This document shows positions 16,010-26,900 of a DNA stretch of 64,000 nt, one piece after another (position 1 is the first letter of the stretch; every line of letters begins with the position of its first letter). The translations under genes and the position numbers were made by a program. The stretch spans positions 34,833-98,832 of the forward strand of contig JAJDUG010000073.1 in assembly GCA_022826755.1 (NCBI GenBank), given 5' to 3'. Under the pieces are notes generated by a model. That model did no database searches. It was not told where the DNA came from and worked only from the letters and a program-made list of their open reading frames with translations. The stretch comes from Acidobacteriota bacterium (GTDB lineage Bacteria; Acidobacteriota; Terriglobia; Versatilivoradales; Versatilivoraceae).

Positions 16010-17377
16010 ATGGAATCCGTCCTGCACTATATCCAACGGAACCGGGACCGCTATATAGCGGAGCTGAAGGAATTCCTGACCATTCCCAGCATCAGCAACA
16101 ACGCCGAGAACCGCGCCGACATGAAGCGCTGCGCTGCATTCCTGAAAGACCAGCTCGATAGCATCGGAATGCAGAGGGCGGCCGTGTTTCCAACCGACGG
16201 CCATCCCGTCGTTTACGGGGAATGGCTGGGGGCGCCCGGAAAACCCACCGTGCTCTTCTATGGGCACTACGACGTCCAACCGGTCGATCCCCTGGAACTT
16301 TGGATCTCGGGACCGTTCGAGCCGACCATCCGGGACGGTGAGCTCTATGCCCGGGGAGCCGTCGACGACAAGGGCCAGGTCTGGATGAATTTGAAGGCGG
16401 CCGAGGCTTACCTGAAGGCTCAAGGGGCCCTGCCGGTCAACCTCAAGCTCCTGATCGAGGGAGAGGAGGAAGTCGGCAGCGCCCACCTGGACGCCTTCAT
16501 CCACAGCCACCAGGACCTGCTGCGAGCGGACGTCGCCCTCATTTCAGACACTCCCCTGTTCGATCGGGGAATTCCTTCCATCTGCTACGGGCTGAGGGGA
16601 TTGGCCTACTTTCAACTGGACTTGAAGGGGTCGAGCCAGGACTTGCACTCCGGCTCCTTTGGCGGGACGGTGATCAATCCCAACTTCGCGCTGGCGCACA
16701 TCATCAGCTCGCTCAAGGATTCCGAGGGGCGCATCCTGATTCCCGGCTTTTATGACGACGTCGCTCCCATGAGCGCTCGGGAAAAGGAGGAGCTTTCCCG
16801 ACTCCCCTTCGACCAGGAGCGTTTTCGGCGAGAGGTGGGCGCTCCCGAACTCTTCGGTGAAAAGGGATACGGCACCCTGGAAAGAATCTGGTCCAGACCC
16901 ACGCTGGAGGTCAACGGCCTGGGTGGAGGCTTCACCGGCGAGGGAGCCAAGACCGTGATCCCGGCCACCGCCATGGCAAAAATCAGCATGCGGCTGGTGC
17001 CCAATCAGGATCCTGACCGGATAGCCCACCTCTTTGAACAACACTTGAAAACGGTCACTCCCGGCTCGGTGGAACTCACGCTCACCCGCATGCACGGCGG
17101 GAACCCCTGGCTGGCCTCCATCGACCACCCGGCCATCCGGGCAGCCTCACGGGCCTTCGAGAAAGGCTTCGGCGCGAAGCCGGTCTTCGTGCGGGAAGGG
17201 GGATCGATTCCGGTGGTGACCACCTTGGCCGAGACTCTGGGCCTGTCCACGGTGCTGATGGGAGTCGGGCTCCCCGATGAGAATGCTCACGCCCCCAACG
17301 AAAGACTGGACCTGGGCAACTATCAAACCGGCATCGTGAGCATTGCCCACTTCTTCGACCAGTTCTCAAGAAGCTGA
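16010..17377 (+). CDS. M20-family dipeptidase
   Basis: This 455-residue protein has the two-zinc M20 active site: HYDVQP (metal ligand His and catalytic Asp), RGAVDDKGQ (bridging Asp), EGEEEVGS (general base Glu and ligand Glu), and a late GVGLPDENAHAPNE with the final His ligand. The dimerisation (lid) domain lies between. It belongs to the cytoplasmic dipeptidase/carboxypeptidase branch of about 450-460 residues. AAAGGAG lies ten bases before the ATG. It converges on the GlnD-like gene and overlaps its end by 12 bases. Confidence 0.94.
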   Translation: MESVLHYIQRNRDRYIAELKEFLTIPSISNNAENRADMKRCAAFLKDQLDSIGMQRAAVFPTDGHPVVYGEWLGAPGKPTVLFYGHYDVQPVDPLELWISGPFEPTIRDGELYARGAVDDKGQVWMNLKAAEAYLKAQGALPVNLKLLIEGEEEVGSAHLDAFIHSHQDLLRADVALISDTPLFDRGIPSICYGLRGLAYFQLDLKGSSQDLHSGSFGGTVINPNFALAHIISSLKDSEGRILIPGFYDDVAPMSAREKEELSRLPFDQERFRREVGAPELFGEKGYGTLERIWSRPTLEVNGLGGGFTGEGAKTVIPATAMAKISMRLVPNQDPDRIAHLFEQHLKTVTPGSVELTLTRMHGGNPWLASIDHPAIRAASRAFEKGFGAKPVFVREGGSIPVVTTLAETLGLSTVLMGVGLPDENAHAPNERLDLGNYQTGIVSIAHFFDQFSRS

Positions 17378-20056
17378 CTCTGCCGACGAGCCTTGGGCTC
17401 TGCCGGAGCGACCCGGGACCGGGGTTCGCCCGAATGGCTGTGCCTGCGACTTCACTTCCAGGCGCAGCCTCTCCAGGATCTGGCTCATCCTGGCACCATC
17501 CACGACCTTCTCACCGCTTTCCGTCTGGACGTAAAACACGTCAAAGGCGTAATTCCGCTCGGTCGCCAACTTGGCGGAAACGATATTGAGCCCCAGTTCA
17601 GCCAGAATTCCGGCAATCCGGTAACTCAAACCCCAGCTATCCTGGGCCTGCACTTCGATCACGCTGCTGTGGGCCGAAATGTCATTGTCGATTCTCAGTC
17701 GGGGAGCCACGGCAAAGGCGGCGGCTCCCGGCTCGGCACGAACTTCATAGCGCTGGCCCCGCAGCAGGTCTTCCAGACGGGTCTTCCCCAGGATGATTTC
17801 GGCGAGCACCTGGTCCACCCGGCGCCGCCCGGCGTCATCGATCAGCAGATGGCTGCCCAGATCGCTGACGTGGAAGGTATCGATCACGATGCCATCCTCG
17901 CGAGTGTTGAGTTGGGCGCTCAACAGCCGGATGCCCAAGGCCGCAAGGGTTCCGGTGATCTGGGCGAAGCGCCCGGGCAGATCGCGGGTGGAGAGGTGGA
18001 GCTCGTGGTATCCGCCATCCGGATTGGCAACCCATTCACTCGCCAAGGGCCGTTCCTTCAGATTCTCACAAAGACGAACGTGGGCCACGATTTGGGGAAG
18101 GGGCGTGTAGAGGGCATATTTCTCGGGAAGGAAAGAAAAATGGTTCAGCACCGAGTCCACCGGCAGTTCCCCGGCCAACTGCTCCAGGACGCCGCGCTGA
18201 ATCTCGGCGACCCGGGCGTGTTCGGCTCCACTCAGTTCCCGGCCGAACATGAGACGATCCATGACCCTGAAATACAAGGACCACAACAGGAATCGGTTTC
18301 GTTCCGACCAGGCGGTTTCATCCACCGAGGTCAAGTCCGCAAAGGTATGCAGCAACAGCATGTTCAGATTGTCGGTGGTCTCCACCACCGAGCTGATCTC
18401 CTGGACCACCAGGGGATCGTCGAAGTCTCGCCTTTGCGATACATGGGCAAGCAAGGTCTGCTCCGTCACCAGCATCAGAACCCTGTCCCGGTCTTCCGGA
18501 GGCGCATTGAGGCGCTGCAAGGCGCGTACCGCCATGGGTTGGCCATTGCCGGACAATCGATCCGGCCCGTTCGCGCCGGTCTCATGCAAGAGCAGGCCCA
18601 GGTAGAGGATCGAAGGATCCTCCACCTGTTCCAGCAAGCCTCGATAATCTCTCAGGCCGGGGTCGGTTGAATTGGCCACCTGATCCAGGCGATCGACAGC
18701 CCGCAGCGTATGCTCGTCGATCGAATACCTGCGGCCTTGGGAAATGCCGGGGAGGCAGTCCAGGCGACCGAACTCCGGCAGATAACGGGCAAGAAATCCA
18801 AGGTCGCGCATTCGCCGCAGCGTCGATCCCACCCTGCCCTTGTTCTTGAGGATGCCCCGAAAGTCGGCGTGCATGGCGGAAACCCGCCAATAGCGATCCG
18901 GCCACCGGTGCAGTCGCGCCTGCAGCCGAGAAACCATCGGGGGCTGGACAATCTCGGGCTCCATCTGGCTCAGGCGGAAAATCTTCATCCAGCGTTGGGG
19001 CGTCTCCTCTTCACTTCCCTGTTCCGGTTGAGAAACCAACCTGAGGTATTGAGACTTGAAGGGTTCGTTTCCTTTCAGAAAGGCCGCCTTGTTGCGTTCC
19101 AGGTAACCCTCGAAGAGGGCCATCAGTTTCCTTTTTCGCCTCAGAATGTCTCTCACCAGCAATTCCAGCGCCGGAAGCTGACGAGAATCGTGAAATCCCA
19201 GGAAACGGGCCGTTCGAACGCCGACCTCGCCCAACAGGTCCGACTCGGGTGCCCCCGCCAGGAAATGCAGATGGGTTTGAATCTGCAGCAGGCGTTCCCG
19301 AATCGCCAGAAGTTGGGTCCACTCCGCGGGCGTAATCCCTCCCTTTCCCAGAATCCGGACGGGGTCGCCGGTTCCGGCAAGCAGCCTCAAGGCCTGCAAC
19401 AGCGCCCGGCAGCACCACAACCCGCCCGGCCCCTGTTCCAAACCAGCCGTCAGGGCATAAACACTCGACTCTCCGCCGTCCAACATCTGCCGGTAGTGGC
19501 CCTCGAGGTCACAGAGAAAGACGACCGGCCGCTTGACCAGAGTCGACCGGAGCCGCTGCTGCAGATCGGACCCCACTGACCTCGCCCCGCCCAACCATCG
19601 AGAGGACAGCAGCTCCAGGCAAAAGTCCATGTCCGTCTGAGATCGGCGCAGGCACTCCCGGGAACTGAACTGAACGACTTCGCCGGAAATTCCCATCGCC
19701 GCCATCCGGGATCGAGCGGCCTCCAGAACCCGGCTTGCCTCTCCATCTCCAATCGATCCGGTCAACAACAACCGGAGCGGAGAAAAGGGAGTCAGTTCCA
19801 GACTGCCGTAAGCGCCCAGAGCCAGCCAACAGTGTTTCCGGCTCCGGGCGGTGCTGCCGGAAGGCGCGAGTCGGCTCGGCTTCAGCAGGGACTGCAGGCT
19901 CAGATCGACCAAGCGGCAGTGGTCGGCTGCCAGGTCCAGCGCCGGCGTTCCGTTGAAGTGGCGCCATCGCAACTGCGCCATTCTTCGCCGATAGGAGCGG
20001 TCCGGTTGGGTCGGCAACCACTCACTGCCCGGTTTGTCCGGTTTCGGCAGATTCAT
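17366..20056 (-). CDS. GlnD-like protein with degraded catalytic sites and intact ACT domains
   Basis: This 896-residue protein has the GlnD layout: nucleotidyltransferase, GlnE/GlnD helical, HD and two ACT domains. In the nucleotidyltransferase motif, where active enzymes have a GGxGR/S...SDxDL pattern, it reads LGAYGSLELTPFSPLRLLL (residues 80-98), so both metal-binding aspartates are Pro93 and Arg95. In the HD domain the doublet is His491-Glu492 (LLHETGANG), not HD, although YSIDEHTLRAV is kept. The ACT domains are well preserved (LPGRFAQITGTLAALG near 685; SWGLSYRIAGILAELGLN near 805). ATG 20056 is used; a TTG at 20068 is an alternative. It probably senses amino acids such as glutamine but may not modify PII. 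Sequencing errors would not explain the substitutions, as the frame is intact. Confidence 0.85.
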   Translation of the reverse strand: MNLPKPDKPGSEWLPTQPDRSYRRRMAQLRWRHFNGTPALDLAADHCRLVDLSLQSLLKPSRLAPSGSTARSRKHCWLALGAYGSLELTPFSPLRLLLTGSIGDGEASRVLEAARSRMAAMGISGEVVQFSSRECLRRSQTDMDFCLELLSSRWLGGARSVGSDLQQRLRSTLVKRPVVFLCDLEGHYRQMLDGGESSVYALTAGLEQGPGGLWCCRALLQALRLLAGTGDPVRILGKGGITPAEWTQLLAIRERLLQIQTHLHFLAGAPESDLLGEVGVRTARFLGFHDSRQLPALELLVRDILRRKRKLMALFEGYLERNKAAFLKGNEPFKSQYLRLVSQPEQGSEEETPQRWMKIFRLSQMEPEIVQPPMVSRLQARLHRWPDRYWRVSAMHADFRGILKNKGRVGSTLRRMRDLGFLARYLPEFGRLDCLPGISQGRRYSIDEHTLRAVDRLDQVANSTDPGLRDYRGLLEQVEDPSILYLGLLLHETGANGPDRLSGNGQPMAVRALQRLNAPPEDRDRVLMLVTEQTLLAHVSQRRDFDDPLVVQEISSVVETTDNLNMLLLHTFADLTSVDETAWSERNRFLLWSLYFRVMDRLMFGRELSGAEHARVAEIQRGVLEQLAGELPVDSVLNHFSFLPEKYALYTPLPQIVAHVRLCENLKERPLASEWVANPDGGYHELHLSTRDLPGRFAQITGTLAALGIRLLSAQLNTREDGIVIDTFHVSDLGSHLLIDDAGRRRVDQVLAEIILGKTRLEDLLRGQRYEVRAEPGAAAFAVAPRLRIDNDISAHSSVIEVQAQDSWGLSYRIAGILAELGLNIVSAKLATERNYAFDVFYVQTESGEKVVDGARMSQILERLRLEVKSQAQPFGRTPVPGRSGRAQGSSAESAS

Positions 20057-20214
20057 CCAGGCCCCCAAAACGCCGGAATCGGATCTTTACATCCTGGCAA
20101 TTAGCAAAAATAAACCAGTTCGGAGGGCCAGGTAAACCGAAATCAGAAACCCCTTCCCTGGAAGGGAGTCGCAGAAGCCGAGCCGCCAAGCGAAGGTTGA
20201 TGTGGTGGGTGGAA

Positions 20215-20360
20215 TCGATTTTTTGAACATCGATGCACAGGATGCACAGGATTTATTGGTGTTCATTCGTGTCCATTCGTGGTTCGTCGTTCCCCTTCGT
20301 GTCGTTCTTGGTGGCCCTTCGTAATCCTTCGTGTTCCTTCGTGGATAACTCTTTTGCCCC
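20215..20360 (+). repeat. Dispersed TTCGTGG-family repeat between glnD-like gene and aroA
   Basis: The 392-base gap between the divergent GlnD-like gene and aroA holds no gene. It contains a short direct repeat (GATGCACAG twice, near 20231-20250) followed by several TTCGTG-type units (CATTCGTGTCCATTCGTGG, CCTTCGTGTTCCTTCGTGG) up to GATAACTC. Similar strings occur at 6798-6866 and 58527-58735. Confidence 0.65.
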
Positions 20361-20448
20361 GCTTTGACCGGCTCAAGGCCGTTCTGTATAATCCCCCACT
20401 TTCCGTCTCAACCCTTCCCGCCATCCGGACCGCTCTCCCCGACCGCTG

Positions 20449-21735
20449 ATGAATATCACCGTCAGACCCTCAAGCCGCATCCGGGGCCGAGTGGAGCTTC
20501 CCGGCGACAAGTCGATCTCTCACCGGCTGGCCATGCTGGGTGCCATTGCCAATGGGAAAACGGTCATCCGGGGTTTTTCCGGCAGCGCCGACTGCGCCGG
20601 CACCTTGAGCTGCCTCCGGCAACTCGGGGTTGGGGTTGAATCGCCGGGGCCTGGCCATGTGGTGATCCCGGGGCGCGGGCTTGGCGGCCTGGAGGCTTCC
20701 GAGCACCCCCTGGACGCCGGCAATTCCGGGTCGACCCTTCGAATGCTGTCGGGCATATTGGCCGGTCAGCACTTCTCGACAACCATTTCAGGAGACCCCT
20801 CGCTGAGGCGGCGTCCCATGCGGCGCATTATCGATCCCCTGTCCCGAATGGGGGCCGAAATCCGGGCAGGCCGGGACAACACGCCTCCCCTCTCCATCCG
20901 GGGCGGCGATCTCCAGGCCATCGATTACCCCATGCCGGTGGCCAGTGCCCAGGTGAAATCGGCCATCCTGCTGGCGGGACTGTACGCCTCGGGAACGACC
21001 CGCGTGGTCGAACCTCTCGCCAGCCGCGATCATACCGAGATAGCCCTTCGACAATTCGGCGTCGAACTGCAGGGTTCCGGGAGAGAACTGCTGATTCGAG
21101 GGGGTCAGCAGCCCCGGGCGCAGGCGGCTGCCGTTCCCGGAGACCTCTCCTCGGCTGCCTTCCTCATCGCGGCCACTCTCCTGCTGCCGAACTCGGAAAC
21201 AGTCTTCCCGGGGGTGGGGTTGAACCCGAGGCGCCGGGCGGTGGTGGACGTTCTGATCGAGATGGGCGCCGCCATCGATGTTATCGATGAATATCCGCTC
21301 CACGGGGAACTGGCCGGCGACCTTCGAGTCCGCTCCTCCGATCTGCGCGGCGGGCGCTTGTCCGGAGCGCTGATCCCCCAGTTGATCGACGAGATTCCTA
21401 TTCTGGCCGTGCTGGCGCCTTGCACCCAAGAGGGCATTCACATCCGGGACGCCGCGGAGCTGCGGGTCAAGGAGAGCAACCGGATCCAAAGCATCGTGGA
21501 GAACCTGCGCGCGATGGGAGTGGCGGTAGAGGAGTATCCGGACGGGATGTCGATTCCGGGCCGCCAATCGTTGCGGGGAGGCCTGGTCGACTCTCATGGC
21601 GACCATCGCATCGCCATGGCGTTCTCCATCGCCGGCCTGGTGGCCGGCGGCCCCACGGTGATTGGCGGTGCCGACTGCGTGTCCGTCTCCTTCCCCGGGT
21701 TTTACGACCTGCTGGCCGGGTTGACCCAAGCCTGA
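20449..21735 (+). CDS. aroA: 3-phosphoshikimate 1-carboxyvinyltransferase (EPSP synthase)
   Basis: This 428-residue enzyme condenses shikimate-3-phosphate and phosphoenolpyruvate in aromatic amino acid synthesis. The N-terminal shikimate-binding segment is PGDKSISHRLAMLGA; LDAGNSGSTLRMLSGIL near residue 90 is the conserved GNSGT-type motif; LRVKESNRIQSI and DSHGDHRIAMAFSIA are the C-terminal PEP-binding motifs with the catalytic Lys and Asp/His. The length is standard. The ATG at 20449 immediately precedes the conserved start. It is not accompanied by other shikimate genes; the SOS cassette begins 139 bases downstream. Confidence 0.96.
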   Translation: MNITVRPSSRIRGRVELPGDKSISHRLAMLGAIANGKTVIRGFSGSADCAGTLSCLRQLGVGVESPGPGHVVIPGRGLGGLEASEHPLDAGNSGSTLRMLSGILAGQHFSTTISGDPSLRRRPMRRIIDPLSRMGAEIRAGRDNTPPLSIRGGDLQAIDYPMPVASAQVKSAILLAGLYASGTTRVVEPLASRDHTEIALRQFGVELQGSGRELLIRGGQQPRAQAAAVPGDLSSAAFLIAATLLLPNSETVFPGVGLNPRRRAVVDVLIEMGAAIDVIDEYPLHGELAGDLRVRSSDLRGGRLSGALIPQLIDEIPILAVLAPCTQEGIHIRDAAELRVKESNRIQSIVENLRAMGVAVEEYPDGMSIPGRQSLRGGLVDSHGDHRIAMAFSIAGLVAGGPTVIGGADCVSVSFPGFYDLLAGLTQA

Positions 21736-21777
21736 CAATCAGCCCCGGTCGAGCGGCACCTTGGCGAAATTCACCCC

Positions 21778-21810
21778 TTGACATACAGACGTTTGTCTGT
21801 TAAATATTCT
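21778..21810 (+). promoter_or_regulatory. Promoter with palindromic operator before the imuA-imuB-dnaE2 cassette (candidate LexA site)
   Basis: TTGACA at 21778-21783 is followed after 17 bases by TAAATA at 21801-21806 (TATTCT at 21805 is an alternative). The spacer contains ACAGAC at 21785-21790 and GTCTGT at 21795-21800, perfect 6-base arms around GTTT. A palindrome in the spacer of an SOS cassette promoter is the expected position of a LexA operator; this exact motif is not one I can assign to a known LexA group. Confidence 0.6.
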
Positions 21811-21874
21811 CTTTTTGTTCCCTTTTGACTGTCATCGAAACGGGAGGGCGGCCCAACCAGCCCAGGGAGAATAC

Positions 21875-22510
21875 ATGTCAGCCTTGCGGGCCGGTATCTC
21901 AGGGAACGTCCGATCCCGACTCAAGGGAGCGGCGGCGGAACCCTGGGGGGAAACACCGCTCTGGTCGCTAATTCAATTGGCCGGACGCCTGTGCGAGCTT
22001 TCCTCCATTCCCGGGTCCACCCTGCTGACGGCTGCCTTCCGCCTGGTGCTGGACGCACAGACGGAGGGTGAGCCGGTGGCCTGGATTGCAGCCACGCCGG
22101 ACACCTTCTTTCCCCCGGATGCCGCTGACAACGGTGTGGACCTGAATGCCCTGGTGGTGGTTCGCGTCCCTGGCGCCCAGGCGGCGGCTCGCTCGGCGGA
22201 CCGGCTTCTGAGGTCGGGAGCCTTCGGCTTGATCGTGATGGATCTGAACTCCAATCCCACCATTTCCATCCCGCTTCAGGCACGCCTGGTCCAACAGGCG
22301 CGCGCCCACGACACCGCCGTTCTCTGCCTGACTTCCAAAGCCGGGAACGCTCCTTCCCTGGGATCGCTGGTCTCTCTGAGAGGGCAAACCTCCTGCCGGC
22401 GCCTGGGAGCCGACCGCTTCCGGGTCGACATCGAAGTCCTGAAGGACAGACGCCATGGACCGGGTTGGCGCCACACCGAGATCTGCCGTGGACCGGACGG
22501 CCTGCATTAA
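21875..22510 (+). CDS. imuA: ImuA-like RecA-fold protein of the mutasome, without a Walker A motif
   Basis: This 211-residue protein occupies the ImuA position directly before imuB and dnaE2. It has the RecA-like core order ([20 protein letters not shown], then a beta strand [30 protein letters not shown]). The loop that would be Walker A reads SIPGSTLL, without GKT, so ATP hydrolysis is unlikely. ImuA proteins aid error-prone translesion synthesis by ImuB and DnaE2. ATG 21875 follows GGGAG; a TTG at 21815 would add 20 untypical residues. The gene ends 56 bases inside imuB, which suggests translational coupling. Confidence 0.8.
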   Translation: MSALRAGISGNVRSRLKGAAAEPWGETPLWSLIQLAGRLCELSSIPGSTLLTAAFRLVLDAQTEGEPVAWIAATPDTFFPPDAADNGVDLNALVVVRVPGAQAAARSADRLLRSGAFGLIVMDLNSNPTISIPLQARLVQQARAHDTAVLCLTSKAGNAPSLGSLVSLRGQTSCRRLGADRFRVDIEVLKDRRHGPGWRHTEICRGPDGLH

Positions 22511-23930
22511 CATCCGGGCGCTGCCGCTGCAACTGCTGTTGAGGAGACACCCGGAGTGGAAGCAGCGGCCGGTGGCCGTGGTAGAGCAGGAGAAACCCCA
22601 CAGTCCCCTCCTGTGGGTGAACGCCCCGGCCGGTCAGGCCGGCATCCGGTCGGGCATGCGCTATGCCTCCGCCCTTTCGCTGGACCGGGACTTGTGTGCC
22701 GGAACGGTCTCGGAGCAGGAAATCCGACAGGCCGTCCGGCAGGTCCATCAACTGCTGGACCGCTTCAGTCCCCGGGTTGAGCCCTGTGAGAAAGAACCCG
22801 GAGTTTTCTGGGTCGATGCCGGCGGACTCGACAAGATCTACGGATCCCTCGAGGCCTGGGCGCGGCAAATCGACTTTCACCTCTCCCGCCTGGAGTTTCC
22901 GGCCAGCATCGTCATCGGCTTCAGCCGTTTCGGCAGCTATGCCCTGGCCAAGGCGGAGAGGCTGTTGACCGTGCTTCCCTCTCTTGAAGTGGAGCAGGCC
23001 CAAAGCCGCCGGGTGAGCCTGCTGCATCTGCAACTCGATCCCAGGTTGCGCGATCGGCTGGAGAAGTTGGCGATTCACACCCTGGAAGACCTGCTGGGGC
23101 TTCCCGAAGCCGGCATCCAAGACCACCTCGGCGAACAGGCCTGGAATCTCTACCGTCTTGCCTCGGGGGAGCTGTCGCTGCCGCTCCAGCCCCGAAGCAT
23201 CCCCGAGCCCCTCCGCGCCTGCATGGACCTGAACGAGCCCGACCCCAATGCCCAGAGACTGCTTTTCCGGATCAAGCAGTTGCTGGATCCCCTGTTGAAG
23301 GCGGCAGCGGAAAGATACCAGGCGGCGGCAGCCCTCCGGTTGCAGATTCGGCTGGAGAACGGGACCTGTCACCGCCACCGCATCCAGCCGGCCCGGCCGA
23401 CACCGGAAGTTTCGGTCCTGCTGGACCTGGTCCGGTTGCGCCTGGAGAGGGTCTCCTGGTGCGCTCCTCCGCTGGAACTGTCCCTGGAGGTGGAAGCAGT
23501 CTGCGCCTCCGCCGAAACGCGGAATCTGCTGCTGCAGACCCCCCGTCGCAACAACGAAGCGGCCCTGCGCGCCCTGGCCCGGGTTCGGGCCGAATTCGGA
23601 CCCGATTCGGTGCTTTGGGCCCGGCTCAAACCGGCACATCTGCCCGAAGCCCGCTGGGAGTGGCGCCCCTTCCGGAAACTCACTCCGGCCATTCTCCGGC
23701 CGGTCCCCATCCGCCCGCTGGTGCGGCGCACCCATGTCCGGCCCAAACCTCTCGACTGGAAGAAACCGCCGGACAGGCGGCCTCTGCTCGGGTATCTGAT
23801 CAGCGGAGGATGGTGGAATCGGGAGATTCGAAGAGACTACCGGTTCGTCAACACCAAGCGGGGAGAGATCCTGTGGGCCTATTACGATCCGCAAGAACGT
23901 CGCTGGTACTCCCAGGGCCGCGTGGAGTGA
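22455..23930 (+). CDS. imuB: ImuB, Y-family polymerase-like protein lacking catalytic acidic residues
   Basis: This 491-residue protein has the Y-family order of palm, thumb and little-finger domains. The first catalytic motif, which holds two metal-binding residues in active Y polymerases, reads [10 protein letters not shown] and lacks them. The second motif reads [17 protein letters not shown] rather than a SIDE-type sequence. Loss of these residues is the hallmark of ImuB, which works as an adaptor that recruits DnaE2 to the sliding clamp. It ends in an RWYSQGRVE tail like other ImuB proteins. The ATG at 22455 lies within imuA; dnaE2 follows after nine bases. Confidence 0.9.
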   Translation: MDRVGATPRSAVDRTACINIRALPLQLLLRRHPEWKQRPVAVVEQEKPHSPLLWVNAPAGQAGIRSGMRYASALSLDRDLCAGTVSEQEIRQAVRQVHQLLDRFSPRVEPCEKEPGVFWVDAGGLDKIYGSLEAWARQIDFHLSRLEFPASIVIGFSRFGSYALAKAERLLTVLPSLEVEQAQSRRVSLLHLQLDPRLRDRLEKLAIHTLEDLLGLPEAGIQDHLGEQAWNLYRLASGELSLPLQPRSIPEPLRACMDLNEPDPNAQRLLFRIKQLLDPLLKAAAERYQAAAALRLQIRLENGTCHRHRIQPARPTPEVSVLLDLVRLRLERVSWCAPPLELSLEVEAVCASAETRNLLLQTPRRNNEAALRALARVRAEFGPDSVLWARLKPAHLPEARWEWRPFRKLTPAILRPVPIRPLVRRTHVRPKPLDWKKPPDRRPLLGYLISGGWWNREIRRDYRFVNTKRGEILWAYYDPQERRWYSQGRVE

Positions 23931-23939
23931 ACGCGAACC

Positions 23940-26900
23940 ATGACCGGACCTCCCCAACCCTACGTTCCCCTCTGGTGCAAGAGCAACTACTCCTTTCTGG
24001 AAGGGGCCAGCCATCCCGAGGAGCTGGTGGATGCCTGCCGCCAGAAGGCCATTCCGGCCCTGGCCCTCACCGACCGCCACGGGGTGTACGGGATGGTCAG
24101 GGCTCATGTCCGTGCCCGCCGGCAGGACATCCACCTGATCGCGGGGTCGCAGATCAGCCTGCGGGAGGGGGCCGAGATCCTGCTGCTGGCTCGGAACGAG
24201 GAAGGTTACCGCAACCTGTGCCGACTGCTGACCGACGGGCATCTGCGTTCCTCCAAGGGAAAGTGCAGGCTGGACGCGCAGTCGGTGTGTGGCTGCAGCC
24301 GCGGTCTGATTGCCCTGTGGATCGGCTCGCCCGCCCCCAAGGCTTCTCCGGAAGCCGCCCCCGACTCCCTTCTGGATCGGTTCAAAGCGGCATTCGAAGA
24401 CTGCCTCTACCTGCTGCTGGCCCGACACCGCCAGGCGGAGGATGTCTCGCGGGAAATGCAACTGCGAAAGCTGGCGGAGCGGTTCAAGCTCCCTACCGTA
24501 GCTGCCGTGGAGGTCCTCTACCACTCTCCCCAACGACGCCGGCTGCAGGACGTCCTGACCTGTATCCGGGAAGGAGCGACCCTGGCCACGGCCGGCCGGC
24601 TCATCCGGCCCAACGACCAGCACGCCCTCAAGAGCCCCGAGGAGCTGGCGCGTCTCTTCAGCGACGATCCGGAGTCGGTCCGGCGGACCCGCGAGGTGGC
24701 CGGCCGCTGTTCCTTTTCGCTGCAGGAGCTGCGCTACCGCTATCCCCTGGAGCCTCTGCCGGAAGGAAAGACCTCCAGCCAGCACCTGCGCGACCGGACC
24801 TTCGAGGGAGCCGCCCGCCGCCTGGGCAAAAAGTTCCACGGCCTGATGCCACAATTGCGCAAGGAACTCGATCTCATCCGGGAGCTGGAGTACGAAGGCT
24901 ACTTCCTGACCATGCACGAGATCGTCGAGTACTGCCGCCGTCAGAACATCCTCTGCCAGGGGAGAGGGTCGGCCGCCAACTCGGTGGTCTGCTTTGCCCT
25001 GGGGATCACCAGCGTGGACCCGACCCAGGTGGATCTGCTCTTCGAGCGTTTTCTCTCCAGGGAGAGAGACGAGCCTCCCGATATCGACCTGGACATCGAG
25101 CACGACCGGCGGGAAGAGGTGATCCAGCATGTGTACGAAACCTATGGGCGCGACCGGGCCGCCATGGTGGCCAACGTGGTCCGTTACCGGCGTCGGTCCG
25201 CCGTCCGGGAAGTGGGCAAGGTGCTGGGGGTTGCGGCCACCAGCCTGGATCGCCTGGCCAAGCTGGTGTCCCACGACCACTGGAGCGATGAGTTCATCCG
25301 GCAGGCCGGACTCGATCCCCGGAGCCCGGCCCTGCGCCATCTGACCTCTCTGGTGGAAGAGATCCAGGACTTCCCACGCCACCTCTCCATCCATCCCGGG
25401 GGCTTTCTGCTGGGGCATCGCCCCGTCCACGACCTGGTGCCGATCGAGAACGCCTCCATGCAGGGGAGGACGGTCATTCAATGGGACAAGGAAGACGTGG
25501 ACCAGGCGGGCCTGTTCAAGGTAGACCTGCTGGGGCTGGGGGCCCTCACCCACCTGCACCTCTGCTTCGATCTCCTGCGGCGGCACCGGCAAGAGGAACT
25601 GTCCCTGGCGACCATCCCCAAGGGGGACTCCTCGACCTTTGAAATGATCTGCCGCGGCGACACGGTGGGGGTGTTTCAGATCGAGAGCCGCGCCCAGATG
25701 GCCATGCTGGGGCGTCTCAAGCCGCGCAGCTACTACGACTTGGTGATCGAGATCAGCATCGTGCGCCCCGGACCCATCACCGGCGGCATGGTCCATCCCT
25801 ATCTGCGGCGGCGCAATGGCCAGGAGGAGGTCGAGTATCCCCACCCCTGCCTCGTTCCCGTCCTGAAGAAGACCCTGGGCATCCCCCTGTTTCAGGAACA
25901 GGTGATGCAACTGGCCATGGTGGCCGCCGACTACTCTCCCGGGGAGGCCGACCAGCTCCGGCGGGACATGGCGGCCTGGCGGCGTTCAGGGCGGATCGAG
26001 CGGCACCGGCAGCGGCTGGTCACCCGCATGGTGGCCAAGGGGATTCAATCCGAGTTTGCCGAGCGTGTCTTTCAGCAGATCCGGGGATTCGGCGAGTACG
26101 GCTTTCCCGAGAGCCATGCCGCCAGCTTTGCCCATATCGCCTATGCCACCGCCTACCTCAAATGCCACTACCCGGCCGAGTTTGTCTGCGCCCTGCTGAA
26201 TGCGCAGCCCATGGGGTTCTACTCGGCCGACACCATCGTCAACGATGCCCGCATTCATGGAATCGAGGTGCGTCCGGTCAGCATTCTCCACAGCCACTGG
26301 GACTGCAGCCTGGTCGAAATCGAAGGAGCTCCGGGGAAACCTGCCGAGTTCGCGGTCCGCATGGGGCTGCGCTACGTCAAGGGGCTGGGGGGGGAAGACT
26401 GGCGCAGGCTGGCGGACGCGGCCCGGCGAGCTCCCTTCCGCAACCTGCCGGACCTGGCCCGGCGGAGCCGGCTCCACCAGGACAAGCTGGAAGCCCTGGC
26501 CGAGGCCGGGGCCTTCGAGTGTTTCGGCCTGGACCGCCGAGGGGCTCTCTGGCAGATTCAGGGACTGGCAAACGGACCCCGGCCCGCGCTGCCCCTGGCC
26601 GGCCGCGACCCCATGCCCCGCTTCCCCTCCCTGAGCGGCCTGGAAACCATCCTGTGGGACTACCAGGCCAGCGGCCACAGCTCCCGGGCCCACCTCCTGC
26701 AACCGCTGCGTCCCGCCCTGGAAGCCCAGGGGCTGCCCACCGCGCGCCAACTCAACCGGATGCCGAACGGCCGCCTGGTCCGCTACGCCGGCATGGTCAT
26801 CTGCCGACAACGGCCGGGGACCGCGGGGGGAGTCACCTTCATGACCCTGGAGGACGAGACCGGCTTCGTCAACCTGGTCATCTGGAAACAGACCTTCGAG

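Noticed and set aside
21921..25910. A 1329-codon open frame on the minus strand opposite imuA-imuB-dnaE2
   Set aside because: It lies exactly opposite well-supported genes; its product is low in complexity, rich in Gly/Gln/Pro, and has no recognisable domain. High G+C makes such frames common.
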